This document shows positions 1-12,380 of a stretch of DNA of 64,000 nucleotides, one piece after another. Each line of letters starts with the position of its first letter. Position 1 is the first letter of the stretch. Under the pieces are notes generated by a model, which saw only the letters and a list, made by a program, of their open reading frames with translations, ran no database searches and had not been told where the DNA came from. Source of the stretch: Megachile rotundata (taxonomy: Eukaryota > Arthropoda > Insecta > Hymenoptera > Megachilidae); the NCBI RefSeq assembly GCF_050947335.1, contig NC_134995.1:9896501-9960500 (forward strand), read 5' to 3'. The position numbers and the translations under genes are program-made.

Positions 1-110
1 TAAAAGCAGATCTTTGAAAAACGATATCGAAAGATTCTTTGTGAAGATTGTCTTCAATCAAAGCAACGTATAATTTAATGAAGATTTGTATGAAAATGGT
101 AAAATGAATG

Positions 111-475
111 TTTCTTTTGATTTTAGAAAATATTTTTAAAAAATACACTACAAAATTATGTTTTATAAAATGAAGATATAATGTGAATTTGTAGAAAATT
201 TGTATCTTTTGATTTTAGAAAATATTTTAGAAAAATACACCATAAAATTATATTTTATAAAATGAAGCTATAATGTGAATTTGTAGAAAATTTGTATCTT
301 TTGATTTTAGAAAATATTTTAGAAAAATACACTACAAAATTATATTTTATAAAATGTAGATATAATGTGAATTTGTAGAAAATTTGTATCTTTTAATTTT
401 AGAAAATATTTTAGAAAAATACACCATAAAATTATATTTTATAAAATGAAGCTCTTATGTGAATTTGTAAAAATT
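111..475. repeat. 92-bp tandem repeat, four copies
   Basis: GATTTTAGAAAATATTTT recurs at 119, 211, 303 and 395 (exact 92-bp spacing), with ATGTGAATTTGTAGAAAATT and ATAAAATTATATTTTATAAA between. Units differ by few bases, so the array is young. Confidence 0.93.
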
Positions 476-1540
476 GAATTTGTATTTAATTTAGTTTTAA
501 ATTTATTTAATTAAGTTACAATTTAACCTTGTATAAGATAGACTGTTATAAGATGGACGTATTATAACAAGATGGCGTCACGGAAACATATCGAGGACAT
601 AAAGTACGTATCATTTTTGTGAGGTTAAAAATTGAACATAAAATTTGCATTTAAAAAATTAAAAATTACATTAAATCTTAAATAATCAGCAACCAGAACA
701 TTGTCTTAAAATTCTGCAATCCCTTCGAAAAATTTAATAAATCATAAACGAGTTCTTTTAAAGAGGTTATACATTTAAAGCAGTTGATTTGAGGTTAGGA
801 ATTTTAAACGAGTCAAGTCAATAATTGACTTAAATACTCTTCTTGCAAAATTAAAAATGAGAAGGTAGCTTAAGCTAAAAAAATAACTTTCGAACTATTA
901 AAAATTCCTAAAACCCAAAATCTCAACATATAAAAAAAAATATAAAAACGTAACAAATTTCCAAATTAAACAATTTTCTTTATCAATGATTACCCAATTA
1001 TCTCCCAGTAATCTAATAACACCAAAACAATGAAACATAAATTATTAATCGCCGAAGTTATCGAACTTCCGAAGACCAAAAGTTATTTTATCGTTCACTT
1101 TAAGGTCGTTTCGCAGCGTCGCCGTTTGTAACCCAGCTCCCAAGCAAGTGAAATTCTTTGATATACACACTGGCACCAGGGCTCGTTTCACGAAAAATTC
1201 TTTACCGTCCTGTGGCTCGTGATATTTTTTCATTTTTCCGACACCCTTTTGCCCCTTTCACTGTTTCGCGCCATTTTATCTGCACGCGTGTCTCTTGTGC
1301 TTTCTTCAGCTTTCGGAGGAAAAAAGAATAACAGAGAGTGAACGAAGCACGTCGTCGAGGAACTTCCACAGCTGCCAAAAGTGTTGGCTGGAAGTTTGAT
1401 AAATTTACACTTGTACTCCGTATTGGTTTGATGGAACTTAGAAAAGCATTAGCTTTTTATTTTGTTCGCCATTTATTATTCTACGATTTTTCTTTTTTTT
1501 GGGTTTTAATAAAATATGTTTTGTTTTAGTTTTTTAGGTT
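476..1540. other. Single-copy AT-rich sequence, no gene seen
   Basis: No repeat, RNA or convincing coding signal. Short ORFs near 1045-1233 (-) and 1338-1529 (+) have no recognisable domain and are not called. Confidence 0.6.
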
Positions 1541-2245
1541 TTAAGAGAATCGTAGATTGATCGAATAGTTTTTTACCTAATATTTGGAGGTTATGTTTGC
1601 AATTTTTTAAAAATGTTCTGTATGTTAGTATTATACATATAATTTTAATAAGATTCAAGATTAATATAAAATTATTATAATAAGATAATAAGATTGATGG
1701 AATAATTATTTGTTCAATTTTATTGAATATTTGGAGGTTATGTTTGCAACTTTTTAAAAATAGTTTCTTCTATATGTTACTACTATACATATTATTATAA
1801 TAAGATTCAAGATTAATATGAGATTATTATAATAAGATAATAAGATTAATCGAATATTTTTTTGTTCAATTTTATCGACTATTTGGAGGTTATGTTTGCA
1901 ACTTTTTAAAAATAGTTTCTTCTATATGTTACTATTATACATATTATTATAATAAGGTTCAAGATTAATATAAGATTATTATAATAAGATAATAAGATTA
2001 ATCGAATATTTTTTTGTTCAATTTTATCGAATATTTGGAGGTTATGTTTGCAACCTTTTAAAAATATTTTCTTCTATATTTTACAATTATACATATAATT
2101 ATAATAAGATTCAAGATTATTATAATAAGATAATAAGATTGATCGAATATTTGTTTCTTCAATTTTACCTAATATTTGAAGGTTATGTTCGCAACTTTTT
2201 AAAAATAGTTTATTCTGTATGAGATTTTTAATTTATAACCTTGTA
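1541..2245. repeat. ~150-bp tandem repeat, about 4.5 copies
   Basis: TATTTGGAGGTTATGTTTGC occurs at 1581, 1728 and 2032, with a variant at 1880 and a diverged one at 2173 (spacing 147, 152, 152 and 141). Each is followed by AACTTTTTAAAAATA and a TTATAATAAGATAATAAGAT block. Confidence 0.92.
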
Positions 2246-2735
2246 TAACTCATGCACATAAATTTAGTAGAACCATAAAGCTTGTGTATGTCGAGGTGTA
2301 TAAATTTAAAAAAGAAAGAGGTAGAATAAAGTGTTCTCGCGGAGGATAATAGCAGAGCAAGTATCTAGCTCGGCGTAATCGATACTCGCAATGAAGGGTC
2401 GAAGCGGTTAGAGTGCTCGCCGCATTTTATCAACTGTTTCTGTCACTGTATCGATCCTTGATATCCACTCGAAGCACAGTTTCCGTTCAACCCGAGTGAT
2501 AGAATTGATTTTACCGATAACTGTGCATACTACACACACACAGAAACACCAAGGTAAATACAAACATTGATTGCATTGCTTTTGTGTGCTCAAAGAACAT
2601 TCATAGTTAAACATTTTTTAATTTTGAGATGGTGAACTTTTGTATTTTAAAGGATTTTTTTATTTTTGAATTTGGGGAGTTGGCAAATTTTCAAATTTGG
2701 ATGTTTGTGATTTCTAGATCAGCAAATTTCTAGAT
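2246..2735. other. Single-copy sequence, no gene seen
   Basis: Mixed-composition sequence with a GC-richer patch near 2330-2420. No coding or RNA feature is supported. Confidence 0.55.
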
Positions 2736-3385
2736 CTGAAATTTCTATGCCCCCAAATTCCAAGATTCCAAATTTCGACGCCCCCAAATTTTGACGCCTC
2801 CAAATTTCGACGCCCCCATATTTCTACGCCCCCAAATTTCGACGCCCCCAAATTTCTACACCCCCAAATTCCAAGACCCCAAATTTCGACGCCCCCAAAT
2901 TCCAAGATCCCAAATTTTGACGCCCCCAAATTTCGACGCGTCCAAATATTGACGCCCCCAAATTTCAAGATCCCAAATTTCTACGCCCCCAAATTTCTAC
3001 GCCTCCAAATTTCAACGCCCCCAAATTTCGACGCCCCCAAATTTCGACGCCCCCAAATTCCAAGATCCCAAATTTTTACGCCCCCAAATTCCGACGCGTC
3101 CAAATTTCGACGCTCCCAAATTTCGACGCCCCCAAATTTCTACGCCCCCAAATTTCGACACCCCCAAATTTCTACGCCCCCAAATTTCTACACTCCCAAA
3201 TTCCAAGATCCCAAATTTTTGCGCCCCCAAATTTCGACGCCTCCAAATTTTGACGCCCCCAAATTCCAAAATCCCAAATTTCTACATCCCCAAACCTCTG
3301 CACCCCTAAATTCCTATACCCCAAAATTCCACACCCCCAAATTCCCTAAATCCCCAAACCCTCAACTTCCATTCCCCAAACACCA
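2736..3385. repeat. 16-bp minisatellite (CCCCCAAATTTCGACG)n
   Basis: About 38 tandem units of CCCCCAAATTTCGACG and variants (TTCTACGC, TTCCAAGATC), decaying after 3270. The C-rich strand is +. Three overlapping ORFs on both strands arise because the unit has no stop in most frames. They encode repetitive PPNF/FGGVEIW peptides and are not genes. Confidence 0.95.
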
Positions 3386-3930
3386 CCTAAGAACGCATTT
3401 GCGCCCACCAAAAGAAGAACCAATTAAAATTCTGAAAAACTTCTCACTCAATCATTATCGCCATCAGCAAATAATGCACGTATAAGACTCGTTATAGCTT
3501 ATTGTCGAATTACGAGGCCCGAAGGAAATGGATTTTCCTTTCGGAGATAATTGAATTGTTTTGTTCACAGACTGTGTAAAGTGTAACAGGTTTACTGTCG
3601 ATATTGCTGTTCGTAATGAATTTCATTTCTGCGAAGATTGTGGACGCTTTCTCTGCGGTACAGTTGTAAATCGAACAATTATGTCATAATGAATTGTGCA
3701 GTCTTACAAAGAAGCTCTCCGGGAGACTGTTTTTGCCATTTGCATAAGTACTTCTGTACTTTCTTTCTTTAACCACAATTTCAGGAGTACAAAACGGTCA
3801 ACATTTCTGCGTTTGTTATTTCGAAAGTTTCTTGACTTGTTTCTTCTTGGCTTTTGCGCGATAAATTCTTAAGCTTACTGACGTTTTTGTAGTAAAAATT
3901 ATTCTAATGATTTTTTAATTTGTACAGTTT
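3386..3930. other. Single-copy sequence, no gene seen
   Basis: Ordinary intron-like sequence between two arrays; no supported feature. Confidence 0.5.
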
Positions 3931-4460
3931 TAAATTGATGTAATGTATGTGGACGTATGTAGATACATGTACATGTACATATGTGGACATACGTTGGAAT
4001 ATGAAGTTGTATGTGGACACATGTGAACATATGTAGATATGTGCATACATATGAAGTATATTATGTATAATAGACGTATGTGAATATATGTAGTGCAATA
4101 TGTATAGTAGACATATGTGGAAGTGCACAGACACATGTAGACATACGTAGACACATGTGGACATATGTAGTCACCTGTAGACGTATGTGATCGTATGTGG
4201 ACCTACGTAATGTACATGTATACATATGTGGACATATGTAGTCACCTATGGACGTATGTGGATATATGTGATGAACATGTCTACATATGTGGACAAATTT
4301 AATATACATGTATACATATGTGAACATATGTAATGTGCATGTATACATATGTGGACAAATTTAATGTACATGTATACATATGTAAACATATGTAACATAA
4401 AATGTACAGGTAGTTATACATAAAGTAACATGCATAATAAACATATGTGAACATATTAAA
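3931..4460. repeat. ACATATGT-rich palindromic repeat array
   Basis: Degenerate tandem copies of ACATATGTGGACATATGTAG and ATGTACATGTATACATATG. Almost every unit is self-complementary (ACATATGT, TACATGTA). Minus-strand ORFs with YICPHMYTC-like peptides are repeat readings. Confidence 0.9.
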
Positions 4461-5000
4461 TAAAACAAACATGATTAAAATGTCAACGCAAGCTATTCAA
4501 CAATTGCTAAACAAAATGAAAGGCAAATACAATCGCCAGAAGAGAATATTCTACAGCTGTTTAGTTTTTATTTCGCCCCCCAATTGATTGCTTCCTGCAT
4601 GATACAACGTTCACACGATTTTCAATTAAATCATAATAAAATCGATCCGGCAATATTGGTAACAGCCATTCGAACCGCTCCGCCGTGAAATTTTCAATTT
4701 TTATTTAAAATCGTTCATCATTATTCAACAGCAATCGCGTTCCGTAGTTTCAATCGAATATTAACGTAACACACGATGAACCTTTACTTCAACATGATTT
4801 CATTAAAATCCACCGAAATTGAATCATTTCATTCAATTCTCGGTAACTTCATTTTGCTTTCGTTGATACGCGCTGTGTGAATTATTACGCGATATTTCAT
4901 TATGCGGACGGATTCTATTAGTGCAATTAGCATTCTTTGGATGAATCAAGTGCGATATTTTATTGGTGACCGCATATATTTGGTTGGAATGTTAGTCAGT
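4461..5000. other. Single-copy sequence, no gene seen
   Basis: AT-rich sequence without repeats or convincing coding potential. Confidence 0.5.
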
Positions 5001-5720
5001 GGTTTTTGAAATTTTGAGAGTGGGAGGTTGAAGGTTTGGAAGATTTTTAATTGCAGATTTTTGGGAAATTAGGGGTTTGGTAAATGGGGGTTTACAGAGT
5101 TGGGAATTTGAGAATTGGGGGTTGTCAAGTTGGGGGTTGTGAAGCTGGAAATTTGAGAAATGGAATTTTTGGGTTATAGATTTTTGGGAAATTAGGGATT
5201 TAGCAAATGGGGGTTTACAGAGTTGGGAATTTGAGAATTGGGGGTTGTGAAGCTGGAAATTTGAGAAATGGAATTTTTGGGTTATAGATTTTTGGGAAAT
5301 TAGGGATTTAGCAAATGGGGGTTTACAGAGTTGGGAATTTGAGAATTGGGGGTTGTCAAGTTGGGGGTTGTGAAGCTGGAAATTTGAGAAATGGAATTTT
5401 TGGGTTATAGATTTTTGGGAAATTTGGGATTTAGCAAATGGGGGTTTGCAGAGTTGGAAATTTGGGAATTGGGGGTTGCAAGGTTGGGAATTTGAGGAGT
5501 GGGGGTTGTGAAGCTGGGAATTTGAGAATTCGGGGCTGCAAAATTAGAAATTTGAGAATTGGGATTTGTGGGATATGGATTTTTGAGAAATTAGGGATTG
5601 AGCAAATGGGGGTTTGCTAAATTGGAAATTTGAGAATTGATAGTTGCAAGTTTGGGAATTTGCAAATTGGGGGTTGCAAAGTTGGGAATTTGGAGAATTA
5701 GAGCTTCTTGAGAAATTAGG
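5001..5720. repeat. 108/123-bp G-rich tandem repeats
   Basis: The landmark AGATTTTTGGGAAATT occurs near 5055, 5178, 5286 and 5409. Units alternate between 123 and 108 bp by the presence or absence of a 15-bp TGTCAAGTTGGGGGT insert. Runs of GGGGG are frequent on the + strand. The array decays after 5530. Confidence 0.9.
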
Positions 5721-6010
5721 GAAATCCCTAAATAAGATTTGTGAGAAATTAGAGAAATCCCTGAATCCCCAGATCCCACACTCCCTACATCCCAAACTCT
5801 CCAAACCCCTAAATCACAAAATGACCACCTTCAAAAATCCCCAAATCCCTAGCTCCCACAATCTGTAGATCCCAACATCCCTAAACCCCCAAACCTACCA
5901 ATACCCAATATCCCCAAATCCCTAGATCACATAACCTCTATCTCCCAAACTCCCTAAACCCCAAAGCCCTTCACATCCAACTGCCTAAATCCCCAAATCC
6001 CAAGTGCCAA
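5721..6010. repeat. Degenerate CCCTAAATCCC array
   Basis: C-rich degenerate repeats of CCCTAAATCCCCAAAT type directly follow the G-rich array, so strand composition flips at about 5750. Confidence 0.8.
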
Positions 6011-6847
6011 AAAGACATCCCTAAAATTCTGACCCTAAAAGCTCCCTATTTATCACTAACTCCACATTATTTTCCGCAGAGAAATTTGCCATCGACTGTA
6101 CATCCATGACCTCTTTAGAAAGCGACACTCCGATGGCGCGAAAGGTTGTTTCAGATAAACGTCGACAACAAGGGTACACACGCGCGTGTATAACTGAACG
6201 ACTGTCGTTTCGCACGCTGCCGGCCATAGAGTAAATACCGAATCGATAGAACGTTGTAATATAGGCGTATGGCCGTTTGTAGATATCATTCGAGTCACGC
6301 AAACACTGGCAATGACATGGTCCCGATGTAATTACTAATTAATATGGCGCATCTGGCGGCGCTGCAACGATAATGCTTCGCAAAGTATCTTGAACGAGCA
6401 GAGGCTGGAAATCGGTCGTTGACCAGCTGTGTCCGGTAACGGAATCTGCATTCGCCGCATCGTACGCGATTCCTAGGGAATTATGCGCATTAGATACGCT
6501 AAATGGCCGGAAGACAACGTACAGTAGCTGCGAAACAACGCTGTTATGGACACCGACAGATATTCGCTGTATTCAGGGAGACTTTTATCACATGGGACAC
6601 GTATGCTTTTAGGGAAAATTTAGAGGAATATTAGAGAAGAGGGTTTGTAAGAGCTAGGAGGATTTTAAATTTTGTAAAGGTAGATTTTTGAAGTATTTGA
6701 ATTTTAGGATTTTTAGGGTAATTTTGTAGGATGTGGAATTTTTTAATTTTTTAATTACCTGGTCTTGAAGTGGTGAAGGTTCAAATTGTGAACTTTTGTA
6801 GTTTCAAAGTTTCACACTCTTAAGTTAACAATTTTTCAAGTTTTTAT
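6011..6847. other. Single-copy GC-richer sequence, no gene assigned
   Basis: Contains 80- and 93-codon minus-strand ORFs (6021-6302) with no recognised domain and no sign of splicing. Treated as intronic. Confidence 0.5.
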
Positions 6848-7049
6848 AATACGCGCGCTCAGCCGCTAGGGTCGCAGCTGTCGCTCTCGCGTCTGCGCAT
6901 GCGTAGTCCTCGCGCTCTGATTGGTCCGTGCTTTTCATTAATAACTCGAAAACGAAGCTTCAAATTCAATTTCTGCAAAGGGAAATTTTGTTCAGAATGG
7001 CAAACCCCACCTCCCTTTTCAGGGACCTACACTAATTGCGAGGCACCCT
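6848..7049. mobile_element. Truncated copy of the foldback MITE (centre plus right arm)
   Basis: It begins in the GC-rich centre (ACGCGCGCTCAGCC) and continues through CTCGCGCTCTGATTGG, TGCAAAGGGAAAT, TCAGGGACCTACACTAATTG to CACCCT, in the same order as the right arm at 43118-43257 but diverged. The left arm is absent. Its centre carries CTGCGCATGCG, a palindromic NRF-1-like core that is not in the complete copy. A 70-codon ORF here is only the arm read through. Confidence 0.85.
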
Positions 7050-8160
7050 ATATATATGGATTTAGAGGCCTAATGATTTTTCTCCCAGGAAGATTTATTC
7101 GAAAATTTTGAACTTTATGTACGTGTCCTTAAAAAAAATCCCCTATCACATCCTGTGTGCGTCACAAGATGTGTTCTGAAAATCGCAAAAATCAATTCTA
7201 CTTTCCCCTTTTCTGATCTAACCAATAAACGACAGCAGTAAATACCACATCTATAAAAAAAATATGCAAAGCTGGTATTTTTAATTCAACCCAACCGTAT
7301 TTAATTCTGGCAACCAGAACTCTTCTTGCGGCGCGAGAAGGGTAGTTAACTGTTCATTAACAACTGAAACGCTACGATAATTAGACTGGAAGCTGTTAAT
7401 GTTAATAGCAACGGTGCTTTCACGGTGAATAATGTGAACGAGTAGGTCGCGCGACGAAATTGTAATTTGCATTGTTTAAAACCGGTTAAGCACGTGTCGG
7501 ACGATCGGTAATTATTCAACCGGGCAAAAGTGTCCTGTCACGTTTATATCTTTCCATATACGTCGAGTCGTGAATCGAATTAATTCTCCTGCCGAATGCT
7601 GACGAAAGTTTATGTCCCGCCGTTAACGAATAATGTTATCGGTCTTCGTACACACACGGAAAATATGGAAATGGCCGGACGAACGCGGAAAATTTTGTTC
7701 AGCGATTTTTTGCAGATGAGTCGAAAAATACTGGACACGTTTCGACTGACAACGAAATCTGTTTGAAAACTGAAATGTATCGACGTTTATGCTGCATTTT
7801 CGAGGGAACTGCCTTTCTATGGCGGCGGAGCGGTCGACGTAAATTTCTATACGTAAATTCAATTAATTATTCTAAATTGATAGTCGACGTAGATTGCATC
7901 AAAAACTGAATTACCATGCAACACTGCCGACTGTTTCATTAACGTAATTGTGCCTCGTGGAATAAAAATTAATTTGCAAATCGAAATTGCAGCTTCAATT
8001 CGGTTAACAGCCTACGACAAATAAATTACATTTAACGGAGAATTAAATGCATCAATAAAATCAAACCGGGGTATCAACCGGTGTTAAATGTTACGTGATT
8101 GCGGGAGAAAGTTGAGAAAAACCTACTGCATTTTATTTAATTATATATTTTATTGTTGAC
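7050..8160. other. Single-copy sequence, no gene seen
   Basis: Intron-like. Short ORFs at 7281-7472 and 7623-7862 (-) match no family known to me. Confidence 0.5.
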
Positions 8161-8700
8161 TTCTTGGTTTATAATGTTGTGACGCACACTGCAGGGAATA
8201 TACCAATCGGGTTGTAGGTTATGACGCACCAGGTGTGTCACGTGACTTATTGCATCGCTGTTCATTTTACTGAGGAATCATTTATGAAACTTTTACTCCT
8301 CACTGCTTCGTTTTAATTGCTTTTAAATTATTTTTAAAAACAAATTGCACACCTAATTTTTTGTACTATAATATCCTGACGCACCATGTGTGTCACATGA
8401 CTTATTGCATCGTTCTTGATTTTATCGAGGGACCTTTTATTAATTTTTTTTCAAGAATATTTGCTCTGCATGCAACTTACATACTGACGCACTCGTGACG
8501 CACATTAAAGTTTGGAATGTCAAACTTATGACGCAACATGTGCGTCACATGACTAGTCATTGCATCAAGAAGAATAATTTTGATTGCCAACAATTTTGCT
8601 ATAATAAATCCTACCATAATAATATAATAATAATCGTGACGCACTCGTGACGCACATATTACTTGTTGCAGATCTGTTTCTTTGCTGTACAATTTTAATT
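8161..8700. repeat. TGACGCAC dyad repeats, first block
   Basis: Three diverged units begin near 8222, 8377 and 8529, about 153 bp apart. Each holds the imperfect palindrome TGACGCACCATGTGCGTCA (or a variant with GTGTGTCA), then CATGACTAGTCAT or CACGTGACTTAT, then TTGCATC. Further GTGACGCAC half sites fill the linkers near 8490 and 8637-8655. The last ~50 bp (CTTGTTGCAGATCTG...) recurs in inverted orientation near 10036-10085. Confidence 0.88.
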
Positions 8701-9835
8701 TTGTTTCAGAATTGTACTTCATTAAAATGTACCTATATTTGTGATTAAAAAATATATCCATACTTTGTCTGATTTTTTAAAAATTATTTAATTTATTCTT
8801 ACTTATATTGTCTAATTTTTATCAATTAGCAATTTCATTTTGTCTTATTCATTTTGACTAACATTTTACTTATTAATTATTTTATCTACTGTCACCAAAA
8901 TTGTTCAATATTTTATCATTTTATTATTTTCATATTTCACGAAACTTGTTATCTGTCAGCCACTTTATTTCGTTAAATTCTGTCCATAGCAAATATAAAA
9001 TGGCCACTCGTCAGCAGCAGCTCGCAATCAATCAAAGCATCGGCATTTGGTGGGCGCATTAAGTTGCTAGCATGAAAAATCGCATACGATTTGACGACAC
9101 GAGGCCACAAAATGGCGGTGCTTCCCCACGTTACGATCCGACGTTAGAGCCGTTTGAAGGATCGCCGAGAAACATGCAGTCATTCACGGAATGACAGTCA
9201 TAAATAAATAACAACACGAGGAGGGTACGAAGGAGGGAAATAGATCGATCACGGGCCGGTGATAATGTATTCGTCGCTTGTAATGCATTCAAATTCAACG
9301 AAGGACGAGCCGGTTGATCCCCTCTTTCACAGGTTCGTGGATCGACATCCAGGTCCCCTTCGTCCCTCGTGAATTTCCACCAGCCATAAGTAGGTACGAA
9401 GTCAAGAGACCGCGAGACGCTTATTTTCGCGGGCTGACTCGGACCGTAAAATCCAAATAAACCCCGCCATTAAACGACGATTTCTCTTCTCTTTTATCGC
9501 GGTTGGCATCAATGAACCCACTTACCATTCTTTCCCGTTCATTTTCCCACTTTTCTACCTCCTGTCCGCGTTGTCCTTCTTTATTCCTGACAATCGCTAC
9601 CGATTTTATATAGACCCGCGTCGCTTAAGGCTGGCATTTATCTTCGGATAATAGACTCGATGATGACTTTACATCTTGCAGCAACACCGTTTCAGAATTT
9701 ACGATCTTAACTTTCTTCCAGACTGGATACTTTTTAGTTTCCTGGGATTCTTGAAATTTTTTACTGCTGTTTCGAATTTCATTTACGGTGATATTAAGAT
9801 TATACTTTCCTTATTTTTCATATGAATTGTTTCGG
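8701..9835. other. Single-copy sequence between the two dyad-repeat blocks
   Basis: AT-rich to about 9000, then a GC-richer stretch 9000-9650 that includes AAAATGGCCACTC and CAAAATGGCGGTGC (YY1/PHO-like cores). No coding feature is supported. Confidence 0.45.
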
Positions 9836-10860
9836 ATCATTATGGCAAAATTATTGGTAACAAAAATTATTCTTCTGAAAGCGATGACTAGTTATGTGAC
9901 GCACATGGTGCGTCGTAAATTTTGCATTCTAAATTTGACTTCAAATAACAATTTTTTATAAATCATTATGTATTATAAATAATTTATTGTACAAGTAAAA
10001 ATGTATTAGTAAAAACTACAAATAATACTATTATAAAATTGAAATTGTACAGCAAAGAAACAGATCTGCAACAAGTAATATTTTTTTACAAATCATTATG
10101 TATTATAAATAATTTATTGTACAAGTAAAAATGTATTAGTAAAAACCACAAATAATTCTATTATAAAATTGAAATTGTACAGCAAGGAAACAGATCAGCA
10201 ACAAATGAAACTTTTTTATAAAAAACTATACAGAGTGTCTCAAAATTAGTACAAGTCCCTGAAATGAAGGGTAGCTGACGTGATTCTATCATTGGTTCAA
10301 GAAACAGAATTTTTATTACCAATAATTTTGCTATAATAATATAATAATAATCGTGACGCACTAGTGACGCACATTGAAATTTGGAATACAAAACTTATGA
10401 CGCACCATTTGCGTCACATGACTAATCATTGCATCAAGAAGAATAATTTTGATTGCCAACAATTTTGCTATAATAAATCCTGCTCTAATAATATAATAAT
10501 AATCGTGACGCACAGTAAAATTCAGAACGTAAAACTTATGACGCACCATGTGCGTCACATAACTAGTCATTGCTTCAAGGAGAATAACTTTCATTGCCAA
10601 TAATTTTGCTATAATAATATAATAATAATCGTGACGCACTAGTGACGCACATTAAAATTTGGAATACAAAACTTATGACGCACCATTTGCGTCACATGAC
10701 TAATCATTGCATCAAGAATAATTTTGATTGTCAACAATTTTGCTATAATAAATCCTGCTATAATAATATAATAATAATCGTGACGCACTCGTGACGCACA
10801 TTAAAATTCAGAACGTAAAACTTTTGACGCACCATGGGCGTCAATGTAAATAAATAGATC
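9836..10860. repeat. TGACGCAC dyad repeats, second block (one inverted and at least four direct units)
   Basis: Direct units start at 10398, 10539, 10676 and 10824 (spacing 141, 137 and 148 bp), each with TGACGCACC...TGCGTCA, and an ATTGCATCA-type site in most. An inverted unit lies at about 9841-9930 (GTGACGCACATGGTGCGTC). Between them, 9945-10200 is an A/T-rich duplicated segment (a 115-bp direct repeat ending in CAGCAAAGAAACAGATC) with a foldback-MITE tip after it. Units are separated by AATAATATAATAATAATCG. Small ORFs here are repeat readings. Confidence 0.9.
10232..10287. mobile_element. Tip fragment of the foldback MITE
   Basis: This segment of about 56 bp reads AGAGTGTCTCAAAATTAGTA, then a diverged CAAGTCCCTGAAATG and GTAGCTGACGTGATTCT. 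It matches the outer left arm at 42925-42980. It lies inside the bZIP-dyad repeat block (9836-10860), between two stretches of that repeat. Confidence 0.75.
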
Positions 10861-11390
10861 TACAAGTACTAATTTTTTAATAAATAATACCGTATTATAA
10901 TAAATATTATAAAAGAGAAATATCGAAAAAAATTAGACATTCTTTCTACGAGACGTGAAGCTTTGTAAGTAAGAAAGAAAGGTCTCGTTCATCAAGGTAC
11001 GAGCCCTGAAGACCTCGAGTTTCTTCAGAATTCCGTTCACCTACGTCGGCCAATTCGTAAACGACTTGGAAATCAATGGGTCTTTGTCGACCACATGGTT
11101 TCCGTTTGATTTCAGTTCTCCGCTCCATCTGCACGAGCCTTTGACTTTACACCACCATGGTTTCCCCCTTTTCTCACCGTATCGGGAATTTTCTCGATTA
11201 CCAGGAACGTTTAACATGCTCCTGCGATGATCAATCGGTCACTCGAAATGGCTGACTCATTGTGGAAATTGAAATCTCGGGTGAAACGAGCTTTGTGTGG
11301 AGTGGTAGTTCAATTTGGGAATTTCTTAGTTAATTTCGGTGATTTCAAATTTATAGATTTAGAATTTAGGACTTTGTATAAATGTAATTA
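10861..11390. other. Single-copy sequence, no gene seen
   Basis: A 62-codon minus ORF at 10946-11134 has no recognised domain. Confidence 0.5.
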
Positions 11391-11850
11391 ATTAGTTTTT
11401 ATTAGTTTGAAATTTATGAACTTGAAATTTGAAAATTGAGAAATTTCTAAACTAGAAAGTTTCCAAAGTAAAAAATTTGCAAACTAGAAAATTTATAAAC
11501 TAGAAAATTACCAAACTAGAAAATTTCCAAACTAGAAAATTTCCAAACTAGAACATTTCCAAACTAGAAAATTACCAAACTAGAAATATTCCAAACTAAA
11601 AAATTTTCAAACTAGAAAATTTCCAAACTAAAAAATTACTAAACTAGAAAATTTCCAAACTAGAAAATATCCAAACTAGAAAATTTCCAGATTAGAAAAT
11701 TTCCAAACTAGAAAATGTCCAAACTAGAAAATTCCCAAACTAGAAAATTTCCAAACTAGAAAATTACCAAACTAAAAAATTTCCCAACTAGAAAATTTCC
11801 AAACTAAAAAATTTCCAAACTAAAAAATTTACAAATTTGAAATTTCCAAC
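11391..11850. repeat. 16-bp minisatellite (CCAAACTAGAAAATTT)n
   Basis: About 26 tandem copies of CCAAACTAGAAAATTT with point variants. The array degrades into related AT-rich sequence at both ends. Confidence 0.95.
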
Positions 11851-12380
11851 CTCAAAATTCACAACATAAAAGATTAACTCAACCTCGCTTTGAAACTTCA
11901 TCCTCAAAATTTCCACATATTCAAACCGACTCTAATCATTTGCAAGAAACATCAAATAAAAATTCCAACTGAAAAACAAAATTGTGTGAAAATTGTGAAA
12001 GGTTGTTGCGAAGAACATACGCCACATGAAGTAGTTTTTAATCCAGCGGTACGAAGAGCACACAAATTTGACCCAGTTCTTGCGAACATTTTTCTTTTAC
12101 CTAGTAGTATAGTCGAGCATGAGGGTGGCGTGTACGTTATCAGTAGAACGTAAGCTTTGCCGCGGAACGACTGTATGCTTGTCGTTGTAATGTATTCTTG
12201 TAAAAATCAAGATGTTATCAGCAGGTGTTTCTAGCCTGCTGAAGCAACGTGTTCTTATTAAACGTAGGAGCAAGTTGATACATTTTGCAGTTTTTAATTT
12301 TTATCATTTTTTTTTTGGAATTAATTACTTCATGTAAAATCTGATGCATGTTTTAAATGTTCACTTTGTAGGCACTTTAT
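11851..12380. other. Single-copy sequence, no gene assigned
   Basis: Holds an 87-codon plus ORF (11890-12153) of unremarkable composition with no recognisable domain. Left uncalled. Confidence 0.45.

Noticed and set aside
1338..1529. 63-codon ORF with hydrophobic C-terminus
   Set aside because: Short, AT-rich and without any supporting context.
2949..3485. 178-codon Pro/Asn/Phe-rich ORF
   Set aside because: Reading of the 16-bp CCCCCAAATTTCGACG minisatellite; matching long ORFs also exist on the opposite strand.
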